A stretch of DNA of 64,000 nt, from assembly GCF_033097525.1 (NCBI RefSeq), contig NZ_CP109907.1, positions 2,604,001-2,668,000 on the forward strand, read 5' to 3'. The stretch's first letter is position 1; every line of letters starts with the position of its first letter. The translations under genes were made by a program, and so were the position numbers. Below the pieces are notes generated by a model, which was not told where the DNA came from, did no database searches, and saw only the letters and a program-made list of their open reading frames with translations. The stretch comes from Sphingobacterium sp. UGAL515B_05 (GTDB taxonomy: Bacteria > Bacteroidota > Bacteroidia > Sphingobacteriales > Sphingobacteriaceae). This document shows, in pieces, positions 17,879-26,207 of the stretch.

Positions 17879-18358
17879 ATGAAAATTAAGGTAGGATTTG
17901 GATTTGATGTCCATCAGATGAAAGAAGGTCATCCATTTATTGTCGGTGGAGTGCAATTGGAGCATCATGCTGGAGCCTTTGGGCATTCTGATGCCGATGT
18001 GTTGGTCCATGCGATATGTGATGCCATTTTGGGCGCTGCCAATTTAGAAGATATTGGCTACCACTTTCCAAATACAGATATGCGCTGGAAAGGCATTAGC
18101 AGTTTATTGTTGTTAAAAGAATGTATGGCGCTGATTGCTGCAAAGGGATACACGCTTGGCAATATTGATGCGATGCTATGTCTGGAAGCTCCTAAGATCA
18201 AACCCTATATTCCACAAATGAAAGTTAAACTGGCTGAAGCAACGGGTTTGGATATCGACGACATCTCTATTAAAGCAACAACAAATGAAACGATGGGATT
18301 TATCGGTCGCCAGGAAGGGGTGGTTGCCTATGCGGTTTGTTTGATTGAACGCACGTAG
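17879..18358 (+). CDS. ispF: 2-C-methyl-D-erythritol 2,4-cyclodiphosphate synthase
   Basis: Fifth step of the MEP isoprenoid pathway: closes CDP-ME-2-phosphate to the cyclic diphosphate with loss of CMP. I take the ATG at 17879 (159 residues, usual size) because the family starts right at the strand MKIKVGFGFDVHQ; an upstream ATG at 17849 adds ten unconserved residues. Zinc ligands D10, H12 and H44 are present (FGFDVH, VLVHAICD), as are HSDADV, NTD and the C-terminal KATTNETMGFIGRQEGV. It is a lone gene, the only MEP-pathway member in the window. Confidence 0.96.
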   Translation: MKIKVGFGFDVHQMKEGHPFIVGGVQLEHHAGAFGHSDADVLVHAICDAILGAANLEDIGYHFPNTDMRWKGISSLLLLKECMALIAAKGYTLGNIDAMLCLEAPKIKPYIPQMKVKLAEATGLDIDDISIKATTNETMGFIGRQEGVVAYAVCLIERT

Positions 18359-18387
18359 TTCGCCTCAATATTTTCGCGTTTAAATTC

Positions 18388-18417
18388 TTGCTTTTGGCCC
18401 AATTAGTAATACCTTTG
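18388..18417 (+). promoter_or_regulatory. Promoter (TTG-N19-TACCTTTG) upstream of PBP1A
   Basis: TTG 18388-18390 and TACCTTTG 18410-18417 fit the Bacteroidota consensus. The predicted start near 18423 leaves a leader of about 175 nt before the PBP1A ATG, with no clear fold or known riboswitch in it. Confidence 0.6.
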
Positions 18418-18598
18418 CCAAAGTAGGGATTCTTGGCACACTATCTGATAGAGTGAGCATTAATGTCTTAATTGAAGTCTTTAAAGATCGAAATAAAGCA
18501 GTATCCAAGGTTGCAGAACATAACTGTGGCTGGAAAAATGGGCTCTGTATTGTGGTCTTTACAATGAATAATATTTACGTCTGAAATTTAGTAAATAG

Positions 18599-20869
18599 AT
18601 GAAACGAGTATCAAAAAAAAATCAACTTACTGAGGCTGATGTCAAACGGTATACGTTCAATTTTTGGAAAATTATCGTCGGGATCGTCGCGATAGGTTTC
18701 CTCTTTATATTGAGTATACGTCTTGGCGTATTTGGAAAATTACCCTCCTTCAGTGATTTGGAAAACCCCAAAAGTAATTTAGCTTCCGAAGTTATCACGG
18801 AAGATCATAAGGTATTGGGAACCTATTATGTCCAAAACCGCTCCAATGTAAAGTATAGTGAATTGTCACCTTATTTGGTCAAAGCATTGGTTTCGACAGA
18901 GGATAAACGCTTTTATGATCACTCTGGGATCGACTACTCACGTACATTTACAGTGATCTTTCACACGCTGACCGGTAACAAACAGGGGGGAAGTACAATT
19001 ACACAGCAGCTGGCACTTAATCTATTTTCGGATGGACGGCAAAAGAATTTTCTAAAGCGTGTCATCCAGAAATTTCAGGAATGGATTACAGCTGTTCGCT
19101 TGGAAAGAAATTATACCAAAGATGAGATTATTACCATGTATTTTAACACGGTAGACTTTGGTGCTTACAATACATACGGAATAAAATCCGCCGCGCGGAC
19201 TTATTTCAATACGACTCCGGATAAACTGACAGCAGACCAAGCGGCCCTTTTGGTGGGGATGCTTAAAGGGCCGGGAGCCTATTCTCCGGTGCGGTATCCC
19301 GAAAAATCACGTACTCGCCGTAATACGGTGTTGAACAATATGGTTGCCGCAAATTTTATTTCGGCTGAGGAGGCTACAAAAGCGAAAGAAAAACCACTTG
19401 GTTTAGAACTTAAGATCGCAAATTACGGTGAGGGTTTGGCGCCATATTTTAGAGCGGTATTAAAGGATGAAATCAAAAAGGAATTTGCAAAATTGTCCAT
19501 CACCAAACCAGATGGCACACCTTATGACCTCGATCGCGATGGATTGAAAATCTATACGACGATCAATATGTCTATGCAGCAATATGCCGAAGATTCGCAA
19601 AAAGAGTGGATGAAGCAACTGCAGTCTAAATTTGCTGCGCAATGGAAAAATAGGGATCCTTTTAAAGGGGATAAAGCCAAGCTGCTCATCAGTGGAATGA
19701 AGCGCTCAGACCGTTACCGTATTTTGAAAGAAGAGGGCTTGAATGAAGACGAGATCAAGAAGGCCTTCAATGTCAAGGTTCCGATGAATATATTTACATG
19801 GAAGGGAAGTGTTGATACGATGATGACGCCAATGGACTCCATTAAGTACAATAAACTCATGTTGCGCAATGCGATGATGTCTATGGAGCCGAAGACCGGA
19901 CATATCAAAGCCTGGGTTGGAGGTATAGACTTTGATCACTTCAAATATGATCAGGTGAAAATGGGTACACGTCAAGTCGGATCAACGGCCAAACCATTTA
20001 CGTACGCGGTGGCGATTGACAACGGTTATTCGCCATGTTACAGTATTCCCAATTACCAACAAACTTATAACGGATGGACACCAAGAGGAAATGCACAAGG
20101 TGGAAACCCGATTACCTTAGCGAAAGCATTGGCTTATTCGCAAAACTATGCGACGGCCTATCTGGTACACGAAGTTGGTGCTGCGGAAGTAGCTGCATTG
20201 ACAAAACGGATGGGTATAACAAGTGATGTGCCTAATTATCCATCGATCTCATTAGGCGCTTATGAAGCGTCGGTCTTTGATATGGTGGGTGCCTATTCTG
20301 CATTTGTGAATCAAGGAACTTGGATTGAGCCAACAGCGATCTTACGTATTGAAGATAAAAATGGTACACCGATCTATGATAAAGCACCAAAGGTCGTAAA
20401 AGCCTTAAATAGTGAATCCGCTTATATTATTGTTGATATGCTGAAAAAGGTGGTATCCCAGGGTACGGCGAGACGTATTCAATGGATGTATAAGCTCACA
20501 AATCCAATTGGCGGTAAAACAGGTACAACCAACGACAACTCAGATGCCTGGTTTATTGGTATTACACCGGAACTGGTTACAGGTGTTTGGACTGGTGCAG
20601 AAGATCGAGGCATTAGTTTCGATAGGATGGAGTACGGACAAGGGGCCGCAGCAGCGATGCCAGTATTCGCCTACTACATGCAGAAAGTGTATAAAGATTC
20701 AAATTTGAAGTACACCAAGGGTGATTTTGAGCAACCCCAGGGTGGGCTTACCCGCGTCATTGACTGTAATCAGTATTGGGGCGGTGGTGGCTCTGATGTC
20801 GAAGATGGGTCTACGGATTCAAGCGGCAAAGATGCGACTAAACTAAAAGATGATCGCTTAGGTTTCTAA
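18599..20869 (+). CDS. Class A penicillin-binding protein 1A
   Basis: Bifunctional peptidoglycan synthase: polymerises lipid II and cross-links stem peptides, anchored in the inner membrane. The 756 residues contain a transmembrane anchor (about 21-43), a GT51 transglycosylase domain with catalytic E101 in STEDKRFYDHSGID and GGSTITQQLALNLF, and a transpeptidase domain with S462-x-x-K465 (GSTAKPFTYA), S514-Q-N516 and K640-T-G-T. A Gly/Ser/Asp-rich tail ends the protein. All catalytic motifs are intact. It is followed by a terminator and then uvrC. Confidence 0.95.
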   Translation: MKRVSKKNQLTEADVKRYTFNFWKIIVGIVAIGFLFILSIRLGVFGKLPSFSDLENPKSNLASEVITEDHKVLGTYYVQNRSNVKYSELSPYLVKALVSTEDKRFYDHSGIDYSRTFTVIFHTLTGNKQGGSTITQQLALNLFSDGRQKNFLKRVIQKFQEWITAVRLERNYTKDEIITMYFNTVDFGAYNTYGIKSAARTYFNTTPDKLTADQAALLVGMLKGPGAYSPVRYPEKSRTRRNTVLNNMVAANFISAEEATKAKEKPLGLELKIANYGEGLAPYFRAVLKDEIKKEFAKLSITKPDGTPYDLDRDGLKIYTTINMSMQQYAEDSQKEWMKQLQSKFAAQWKNRDPFKGDKAKLLISGMKRSDRYRILKEEGLNEDEIKKAFNVKVPMNIFTWKGSVDTMMTPMDSIKYNKLMLRNAMMSMEPKTGHIKAWVGGIDFDHFKYDQVKMGTRQVGSTAKPFTYAVAIDNGYSPCYSIPNYQQTYNGWTPRGNAQGGNPITLAKALAYSQNYATAYLVHEVGAAEVAALTKRMGITSDVPNYPSISLGAYEASVFDMVGAYSAFVNQGTWIEPTAILRIEDKNGTPIYDKAPKVVKALNSESAYIIVDMLKKVVSQGTARRIQWMYKLTNPIGGKTGTTNDNSDAWFIGITPELVTGVWTGAEDRGISFDRMEYGQGAAAAMPVFAYYMQKVYKDSNLKYTKGDFEQPQGGLTRVIDCNQYWGGGGSDVEDGSTDSSGKDATKLKDDRLGF

Positions 20870-20892
20870 GTTATTTTAACGAATACCATTGG

Positions 20893-20935
20893 GCCAGACA
20901 ATAAATTTTTTCGAGATTTGTTGTCTGGCTTTTTT
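20893..20935 (+). terminator. Rho-independent terminator after PBP1A
   Basis: GCCAGACAA (20893-20901) pairs with TTGTCTGGC (20921-20929), followed by six T. Confidence 0.9.
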
Positions 20936-20962
20936 GCTGAAGGTGTTTGATATTGGAACATA

Positions 20963-22762
20963 ATGGACGTATTTGACTATAGAGAAGAATTAAAGAAGAT
21001 ACCGCATCGACCGGGAGTCTATCAGTATTTTGATAAAAATAATGAACTGATCTATATCGGTAAAGCGAAGGATTTGCGTAACCGGGTCGGCTCGTATTTC
21101 GTTAATGAAAATCAGCTGAATGGCAAAACCCGTGTTTTGGTTCGGAAGATCAACCGCATATCTTTTACCATCGTTGACACGGAGATTGATGCTTGGTTAC
21201 TTGAGAATTCATTGATCAAAAAACACAAGCCCAAGTATAATGTTCTGTTGAAGGATGATAAAACCTATCCATGGATTGTCATCAAGAACGAACCTTTTCC
21301 GCGGGTTTTTTGGACCAGACAATATATTAAGGATGGGTCCCGTTATTATGGCCCCTATCCTTCCGTGGGAATGATGCATATTGTATTGGATCTGATCCGT
21401 GAATTGTTTCCCCTCCGTACCTGCAATTTGGCCCTAACACAGGAAAATATACGGAAAGGTAAGTTTAAGATCTGTCTCGAATATCAAATTGGAAATTGTA
21501 AGGGGCCCTGTGAAGGGTATCAGTCCGAAGACGACTACGATCAGAACCTGAGTGATATCAAGGATATTCTGAACGGAAAGATTGCTGTGGTGACCAATCG
21601 TTTAAAGGAGAGTATTGCTGCCGCAGCAGCAGCTCTGGATTTTGAAAGAGCGCAGTTAATTAAGGCGAAGCTGGATAAGCTGGACAATTACCAGAGCAAG
21701 TCTACAGTGGTCAACTCATCCATTACAAATGTGGATGTATTTAGTATTGCTTCAGACGAGGGCTACGCTTTTGTCAATTACCTGAAAGTCATGAATGGTG
21801 TTATTATTCAGACACAGACGCTCGAAATGAAACGGCGTCTGGATGAGAGTGAACAGGAGCTTTTGGCCTTGGCCATACCGGAGATTCGGGAACGCTTCAA
21901 AAGCCTTTCGCGGGAAATTATCGTACCCTTTGAATTAGATATTGAAGAGAACGAACGGATTCGATTTACGGTTCCGAAGCTGGGCGAAAAGAAAAAATTG
22001 CTGGAGCTGTCTCAAAAGAACGTGGCATTTTTTAGAAAAGAGCGTCTGTTGCAATATGAAAAGCTTAATCCTGACATTCGGACCGAGCGCATCTTAAAGC
22101 AGATGCAAAAAGATCTTCGCATGAACGTGCTCCCACAGCATATTGAATGTTTTGATAACTCGAATATTCAGGGGAATTATCCCGTATCGGCTATTGTTGT
22201 CTTTAAGGATGCAAAACCTTCGAAGAAGGATTACCGACACTTTAATGTGAAAACAGTTGAGGGACCCAACGATTTTGCCACGATGGAGGAGGCTGTTTTT
22301 AGACGCTATAGGCGATTATTGGATGAAGATCAACCTTTGCCGCAGTTGATCATTATCGATGGCGGAAAAGGGCAGCTAGGCGCAGCCTTAAAGAGTTTGC
22401 GCTTGTTGGGGATCGAGCGAAAAGTAACCGTCATCGGTATTGCCAAAAGACTGGAGGAGCTTTTCTATCCAGGTGATCAATATCCACTTTATTTAGATAA
22501 AAAATCTGAAACCCTCAAGGTCATTCAACATCTTCGGGATGAGGCACACCGCTTCGGAATCACCTTCCACAGGAATCAACGGAGCCGGAAGACCTTCGTT
22601 TCAGAGCTGGAAAACGTTCCGGGTATAGGTAAAACAACCGTTGAGAAAGTATTAACTGAATTTAAATCAGTGAAAAAAGCGAAAGAAGCCTCAGATGAAG
22701 AGCTAAAAAAAGTGCTTAATCTGAAACAGATTAAAGCACTTCGTGAATATTTTGCAAAGTAA
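20963..22762 (+). CDS. uvrC: UvrABC excinuclease subunit C
   Basis: Makes the two incisions in nucleotide excision repair. The 599 residues have a GIY-YIG nuclease domain (GVYQYFDKNNELIYIGKAKDLRNRV, about 18-42), a Cys-containing region (CLEYQIGNCKGPC), a UVR UvrB-binding motif (about 205-240), the RNase-H-like 5' nuclease (ECFDNSNIQGNYPVSAIVVF, IIDGGKGQLGAAL) and a C-terminal HhH pair (LENVPGIGKTTVEKVL). Length and domain order are canonical. It faces era across a shared terminator. Confidence 0.97.
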   Translation: MDVFDYREELKKIPHRPGVYQYFDKNNELIYIGKAKDLRNRVGSYFVNENQLNGKTRVLVRKINRISFTIVDTEIDAWLLENSLIKKHKPKYNVLLKDDKTYPWIVIKNEPFPRVFWTRQYIKDGSRYYGPYPSVGMMHIVLDLIRELFPLRTCNLALTQENIRKGKFKICLEYQIGNCKGPCEGYQSEDDYDQNLSDIKDILNGKIAVVTNRLKESIAAAAAALDFERAQLIKAKLDKLDNYQSKSTVVNSSITNVDVFSIASDEGYAFVNYLKVMNGVIIQTQTLEMKRRLDESEQELLALAIPEIRERFKSLSREIIVPFELDIEENERIRFTVPKLGEKKKLLELSQKNVAFFRKERLLQYEKLNPDIRTERILKQMQKDLRMNVLPQHIECFDNSNIQGNYPVSAIVVFKDAKPSKKDYRHFNVKTVEGPNDFATMEEAVFRRYRRLLDEDQPLPQLIIIDGGKGQLGAALKSLRLLGIERKVTVIGIAKRLEELFYPGDQYPLYLDKKSETLKVIQHLRDEAHRFGITFHRNQRSRKTFVSELENVPGIGKTTVEKVLTEFKSVKKAKEASDEELKKVLNLKQIKALREYFAK

Positions 22763-22779
22763 AAATTTACAAGAAGAAC

Positions 22780-22827
22780 AGTTCGTGCAGGGGAGGTCGG
22801 TATAAAAAGATCTCCGTACGAACTTTT
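22780..22827. terminator. Terminator between convergent uvrC and era
   Basis: AGTTCGT (22780-22786) pairs with ACGAACT (22818-22824), with an inner GGGGA/TCTCC section, and TTTT follows on the plus strand. Confidence 0.7.
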
Positions 22828-22836
22828 CAATGCGGA

Positions 22837-23715
22837 TTAATCGTCGTAGCCGAAACGTTTAAGGTAGTTCTTTTTACTTCTCCAGTCAGGAATTACCTTA
22901 ACAAAAAGCTCGAGGAATACTTTTCCGTCGATAAACTCTTCAATATCCTGGCGCGCATAGGTGCCGACTTTTTTGATCATGGCTCCCGCTTTTCCAATGA
23001 TAATGTTTTTTTGAGAGTCGCGCTCAACAATAATTTCGGCAGCAATACGTGTGATATTTGCTTCTTCTTTGTAAGATGTAACGATTACTTCTGTACTGTA
23101 GGGAATCTCTTTATCGTATAGTTTGAATACTTTTTCACGAATCATCTCAGAGACAAAAAAACGCATGGATTTATCCGTTAACTCATCCTTTTCATAATAG
23201 GCTTCGTGAATAGGTAACTTGTCCTTAATGTAGTGCATCACGGCAGCAACATTATGATTTAATTTTGCTGAAATCGCAAAAACGGTATCCGGATTTAACT
23301 TTTCCTGCCAAAATTCAATCTTAGCCTTGACCTCTTCTTCCGAAGATTTATCGATTTTGTTGATAAGCACGGCAACAGGGGAATTTGTTTTACGCAATTT
23401 CTCCAGGACATCGTTCTCATCGTATTTTTCGTGGATATCTGTCACAAATAAAATAATGTCTGCATCGATCAACGATCCTTGGACAAAATTCATCATTGAC
23501 TCTTGCAAAGAATAGTTTGGTTTGATAACACCAGGGGTATCCGAAAACACAATTTGATGGTCTTCATCGTTTACAATACCGATAATGCGGTGTCTTGTCG
23601 TTTGCGCTTTGGGTGTAATGATAGACATTTTTTCACCCACTAAAGCGTTCATTAGGGTGGACTTACCAGCATTTGGCTTTCCGATGATACTTACGAATCC
23701 TGCTTTATGTGACAT
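22837..23715 (-). CDS. era: Era GTPase
   Basis: Ribosome-assembly GTPase that binds the 16S rRNA 3' end. I choose the ATG at 23715 (292 residues, MSHKAGFVSIIGKPNAGKST), the usual Era length; the open frame extends upstream to 23799 but those 28 residues are not Era-like. G1 is GKPNAGKS (12-19), G2 TTRH, G3 DTPG, G4 NKID; the C-terminal KH domain has IIVERDSQKNIIIGKAGAMIKKVG. It diverges from the initiator tRNA array, an association of two translation functions that may be accidental. Confidence 0.96.
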   Translation of the reverse strand: MSHKAGFVSIIGKPNAGKSTLMNALVGEKMSIITPKAQTTRHRIIGIVNDEDHQIVFSDTPGVIKPNYSLQESMMNFVQGSLIDADIILFVTDIHEKYDENDVLEKLRKTNSPVAVLINKIDKSSEEEVKAKIEFWQEKLNPDTVFAISAKLNHNVAAVMHYIKDKLPIHEAYYEKDELTDKSMRFFVSEMIREKVFKLYDKEIPYSTEVIVTSYKEEANITRIAAEIIVERDSQKNIIIGKAGAMIKKVGTYARQDIEEFIDGKVFLELFVKVIPDWRSKKNYLKRFGYDD

Positions 23716-23753
23716 TTTTCTAAATTTTATTAGGATTACAAAGAAACAAAATA

Positions 23754-23761
23754 TATCTTTG
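23754..23761 (+). promoter_or_regulatory. Putative -7 element TATCTTTG for the tRNA array
   Basis: Matches TAnnTTTG on the plus strand about 70 bp upstream of the first tRNA; start near 23767. The -33 region has no good TTG. No comparable promoter lies in the spacers between the tRNA copies. Confidence 0.4.
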
Positions 23762-23830
23762 TACTCCAATTCGGAAGGATCATAATCTTGTTTTTTCAAA
23801 AGAAAAAAGCAATTTTGTTCAAAAATATAT

Positions 23831-23903
<73 letters not shown>

Positions 23904-23910
23904 CTAAAAG

Positions 23911-23939
23911 AAAGAGCCGGTTGCAATGATCGGTTCTTT
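23911..23939 (+). terminator. Terminator-like hairpin in tRNA spacer
   Basis: AAAGAGCCG (23911-23919) pairs with CGGTTCTTT (23931-23939), one G-T wobble, followed by TC. The same hairpin recurs in the next three spacers. It may terminate part of the transcripts or serve as a processing signal. Confidence 0.5.
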
Positions 23940-23959
23940 TCAAGAAATTTAAAATACAT

Positions 23960-24032
<73 letters not shown>

Positions 24033-24089
24033 CTAAAAGAAAGAGCCGGTTGCAATGATCGGTTCTTTTAAAAGAAATTTAAAATACAT

Positions 24090-24162
<73 letters not shown>

Positions 24163-24218
24163 CTAAAAGAAAGAGCCGGTTGCAATGATCGGTTCTTTTC
24201 AAGAAATTTAAAATACAT

Positions 24219-24291
<73 letters not shown>

Positions 24292-24347
24292 CTAAAAGAG
24301 AGAGCCGGTTGCAATGATCGGTTCTTTTCAAGAAACTTAAAATACAT

Positions 24348-24420
<73 letters not shown>

Positions 24421-24424
24421 CTAA

Positions 24425-24462
24425 AAGAAAAAAGCCGAGGTGAATATCTTGGCTTTTTTTGT
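24425..24462 (+). terminator. Strong terminator closing the tRNA array
   Basis: An AAAAAAGCCGAG arm pairs with CTTGGCTTTTTTT (one G-T wobble). It is stronger than the hairpins in the spacers and lies directly after copy 5. Confidence 0.85.
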
Positions 24463-24531
24463 GTCCTAATTTACGCTATAATACCGCCTGTTTTTCAGGA
24501 TCATACCGAAAGTTTGGGGGAGGAGAAGTTT

Positions 24532-25515
24532 TTAAGCATACAATTTCATTACTCTATATAGGAAGAATGTGGTGTCCCTTACACCGCGAAAGACACTCCT
24601 GAACGCTTTGAGCTTTGCATTGAAAGATTCTGCTGAAGCATTGGTGCTTCTATTGTCGAAGTAGTGTAGAATGTATTGATGATGCGCTGCAATGGATCTT
24701 GCTACGCTCTCAAATGAAGCGATGCCCGCATTTTCAACCTGATTATGCCACAGTCCCAGTTTGGTAAATGCTATCTTTTTGTCCTGGCATTTATTGAATA
24801 TGTCACCCAGGGCAATTCCAAGGTCATAAGCGAGCTTTAGCTTGGGAAACCGCATGAACAACAATTCAGCTCGGTGTTTCTGGTTTTCGGACCATCGGCT
24901 TGGGTGTTTGAACAAGAGGTGTCTGGATCTAGCCAGTAGCTGTTTGAGCGTGTCTCCATTAGGCAACAACTCGGGTTCATATGGGATTCCTCCCTTTCGC
25001 GATTCCATTATCTTCTTGCTTTCCGCATCCAATACTTCCCAACGATACTTAATACGAAGTTCCTGCACTGCATCGTAAGCTAACTTTTGGACATGGAACC
25101 GGTCGACCACACGCCTGGCATTCCTGAAACATCTACGGATTGCCTTGGCCATGTTCGGCGCCATATCCATGGTCACCTCCTTTACCTTATTCCTTGACCG
25201 TAAAGGTATTAACTCAAGAACAGTGATGATATCTTCGGCCTTGGTGCCCTTGATAGTCGCTAGGATCGTCCCTTTACCTCCTTTTGCCGATTTACTGCTA
25301 ACAATGGTATATAATTCACCGTTGCTAAAACTGGTCTCATCGATGCTCAAGCGTTCAGAGATGTTCCCGGGGAAAAGAGTCCATCGCTCTGCATGTGGCT
25401 TTTGGCTCCAGTCATGGAAGTCACTGAGATGGTTCTTGTATTGATCCTGAAGTTGCTTGCCGTCCACCTGGAAGAATAACCCTACCAATTGGGCACTGAC
25501 AGGATAGTTATCCAA
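24532..25515 (-). CDS. Transposase, catalytic part (ISL3/ISAon1-like DDE)
   Basis: A 327-residue DDE-type transposase. Likely acidic residues are D59 (LSIDETSFSNGELYTIV), D117 (VTMDMAPNMAKAIRRCF) with VDRFHVQKL following, and E296 (STNASAESFNAKLKAFR). This SIDE/DMAP/DRFH/AESFN arrangement is that of ISL3-type enzymes. The only start near the beginning is a TTG at 25515 that overlaps the stop of the upstream ORF (TTGGATAA), suggesting coupled re-initiation; a +1 frameshift is the alternative. The frame is intact, so the element may be active. Confidence 0.85.
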   Translation of the reverse strand: MDNYPVSAQLVGLFFQVDGKQLQDQYKNHLSDFHDWSQKPHAERWTLFPGNISERLSIDETSFSNGELYTIVSSKSAKGGKGTILATIKGTKAEDIITVLELIPLRSRNKVKEVTMDMAPNMAKAIRRCFRNARRVVDRFHVQKLAYDAVQELRIKYRWEVLDAESKKIMESRKGGIPYEPELLPNGDTLKQLLARSRHLLFKHPSRWSENQKHRAELLFMRFPKLKLAYDLGIALGDIFNKCQDKKIAFTKLGLWHNQVENAGIASFESVARSIAAHHQYILHYFDNRSTNASAESFNAKLKAFRSVFRGVRDTTFFLYRVMKLYA

Positions 25516-25861
25516 ATATCTTCTTTAAAAAAAGCCCGAATTCAGTCGTCATTCGAGTACCCTCACGCACCAGGTTCCAATCTCTTGTGATAATATCTCC
25601 CGTATCTAACACTGTCCAGCGGCGGCGGCGGATATGTAGAGTAACTTTCTGACCTCTAATGGGAAAGTCTGAAATCTCTGTGGAAGGCATAAAGCCCTTT
25701 GACTCCAACTTGCTGTTCTCATAGCCCGTTGGAGCAATATTAAGCTCGTCTAGATAAATGTGGAGCTGATTGTCAACCTGATCGACTTCTAAAATCTGAA
25801 AGTATTCTAAAAGCCCTTCGGGCATCAATAGGGATAGTAATTTACGTTCGGCGTCTTGCAA
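25508..25861 (-). CDS. Transposase N-terminal (DNA-binding) ORF
   Basis: A 117-residue basic protein (IRRRRWTVLDTG, EGTRMTTEFGLFLKKIFG) that corresponds to the separate N-terminal region annotated in ISAon1-type elements; probably binds the IS ends. It overlaps the catalytic ORF by 8 bp. A run of seven T followed by AAAG (near 25526) precedes its stop, but neither -1 slippage nor T-number changes there would lead into the second frame because a stop follows. Confidence 0.75.
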   Translation of the reverse strand: MQDAERKLLSLLMPEGLLEYFQILEVDQVDNQLHIYLDELNIAPTGYENSKLESKGFMPSTEISDFPIRGQKVTLHIRRRRWTVLDTGDIITRDWNLVREGTRMTTEFGLFLKKIFG

Positions 25862-25924
25862 GGGATATCTGTATTAAACAAACTAAACTAGGAAATTTTT
25901 TGTATTCCCCCAAGAATTCTGCTT

Positions 25925-25950
25925 GATCCGTTTTTCAGGATCATCTTTTT
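25925..25950 (+). terminator. Hairpin with T-tract beyond the IS end
   Basis: GATCC (25925-25929) pairs with GGATC (25938-25942) and is followed by ATCTTTTTT. It could insulate the downstream SusC operon from readthrough. It overlaps one copy of the 15-bp direct repeat. Confidence 0.45.
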
Positions 25951-26061
25951 TCCTACTCTTCTAAATTTCTTTTTATCGATTGTCGTGAGCGTGTTAAAAA
26001 ACTGTCTTTTGCTGTTATTTAATCGTTCTACTTTTTTGATATTGGATTACGTTGTAAAATG

Positions 26062-26207
26062 TGTGTTTATGCAATCGTTTGTCTAGTTTGCGCAATCGAT
26101 TTCGTTGATTCCATATTTTGATATCGTCATATCTTCTTCTAGTTTTAGCATTCATTTACCTAAATTTTGATTAGAACGCTAATCAATCTTTAAACTAACT
26201 ATTAAAT
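26062..26207 (+). promoter_or_regulatory. SusC control region 1: two LacI-like operators and a dyad
   Basis: GCAATCG recurs at 26071 and 26092, exactly 21 bp (two helical turns) apart; the second sits in the near-palindrome CGCAATCGATTTCG typical of LacI-family operators. Closer to the gene lies a perfect dyad TTGATTAG-AACG-CTAATCAA (26167-26186), ending 21 bp before the ATG. The whole ~145 bp is repeated upstream of the second SusC (31142-31290) with only scattered differences. Confidence 0.65.

Larger units (their letters stand above)
24508..25919 (-). mobile_element. Insertion sequence (ISL3/ISAon1-like), two transposase ORFs
   Basis: Imperfect terminal inverted repeats of about 20 bp (24508-24527 inward and 25900-25919 inward) share the core TTGGGGGA and bound two overlapping minus-strand transposase frames. 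Outside them lies a 15-bp exact direct repeat GTTTTTCAGGATCAT (24490-24504 and 25930-25944), but its distance to the two ends is unequal (3 and 10 bp), so it is not a simple target duplication. Exact ends are uncertain. Confidence 0.7.

Noticed and set aside
25508..25535. Programmed -1 frameshift on the T7 run in the transposase
   Set aside because: The -1 frame does not join the second ORF, and the +1 frame has a stop (TAA) at the T-run; the overlap fits re-initiation better.
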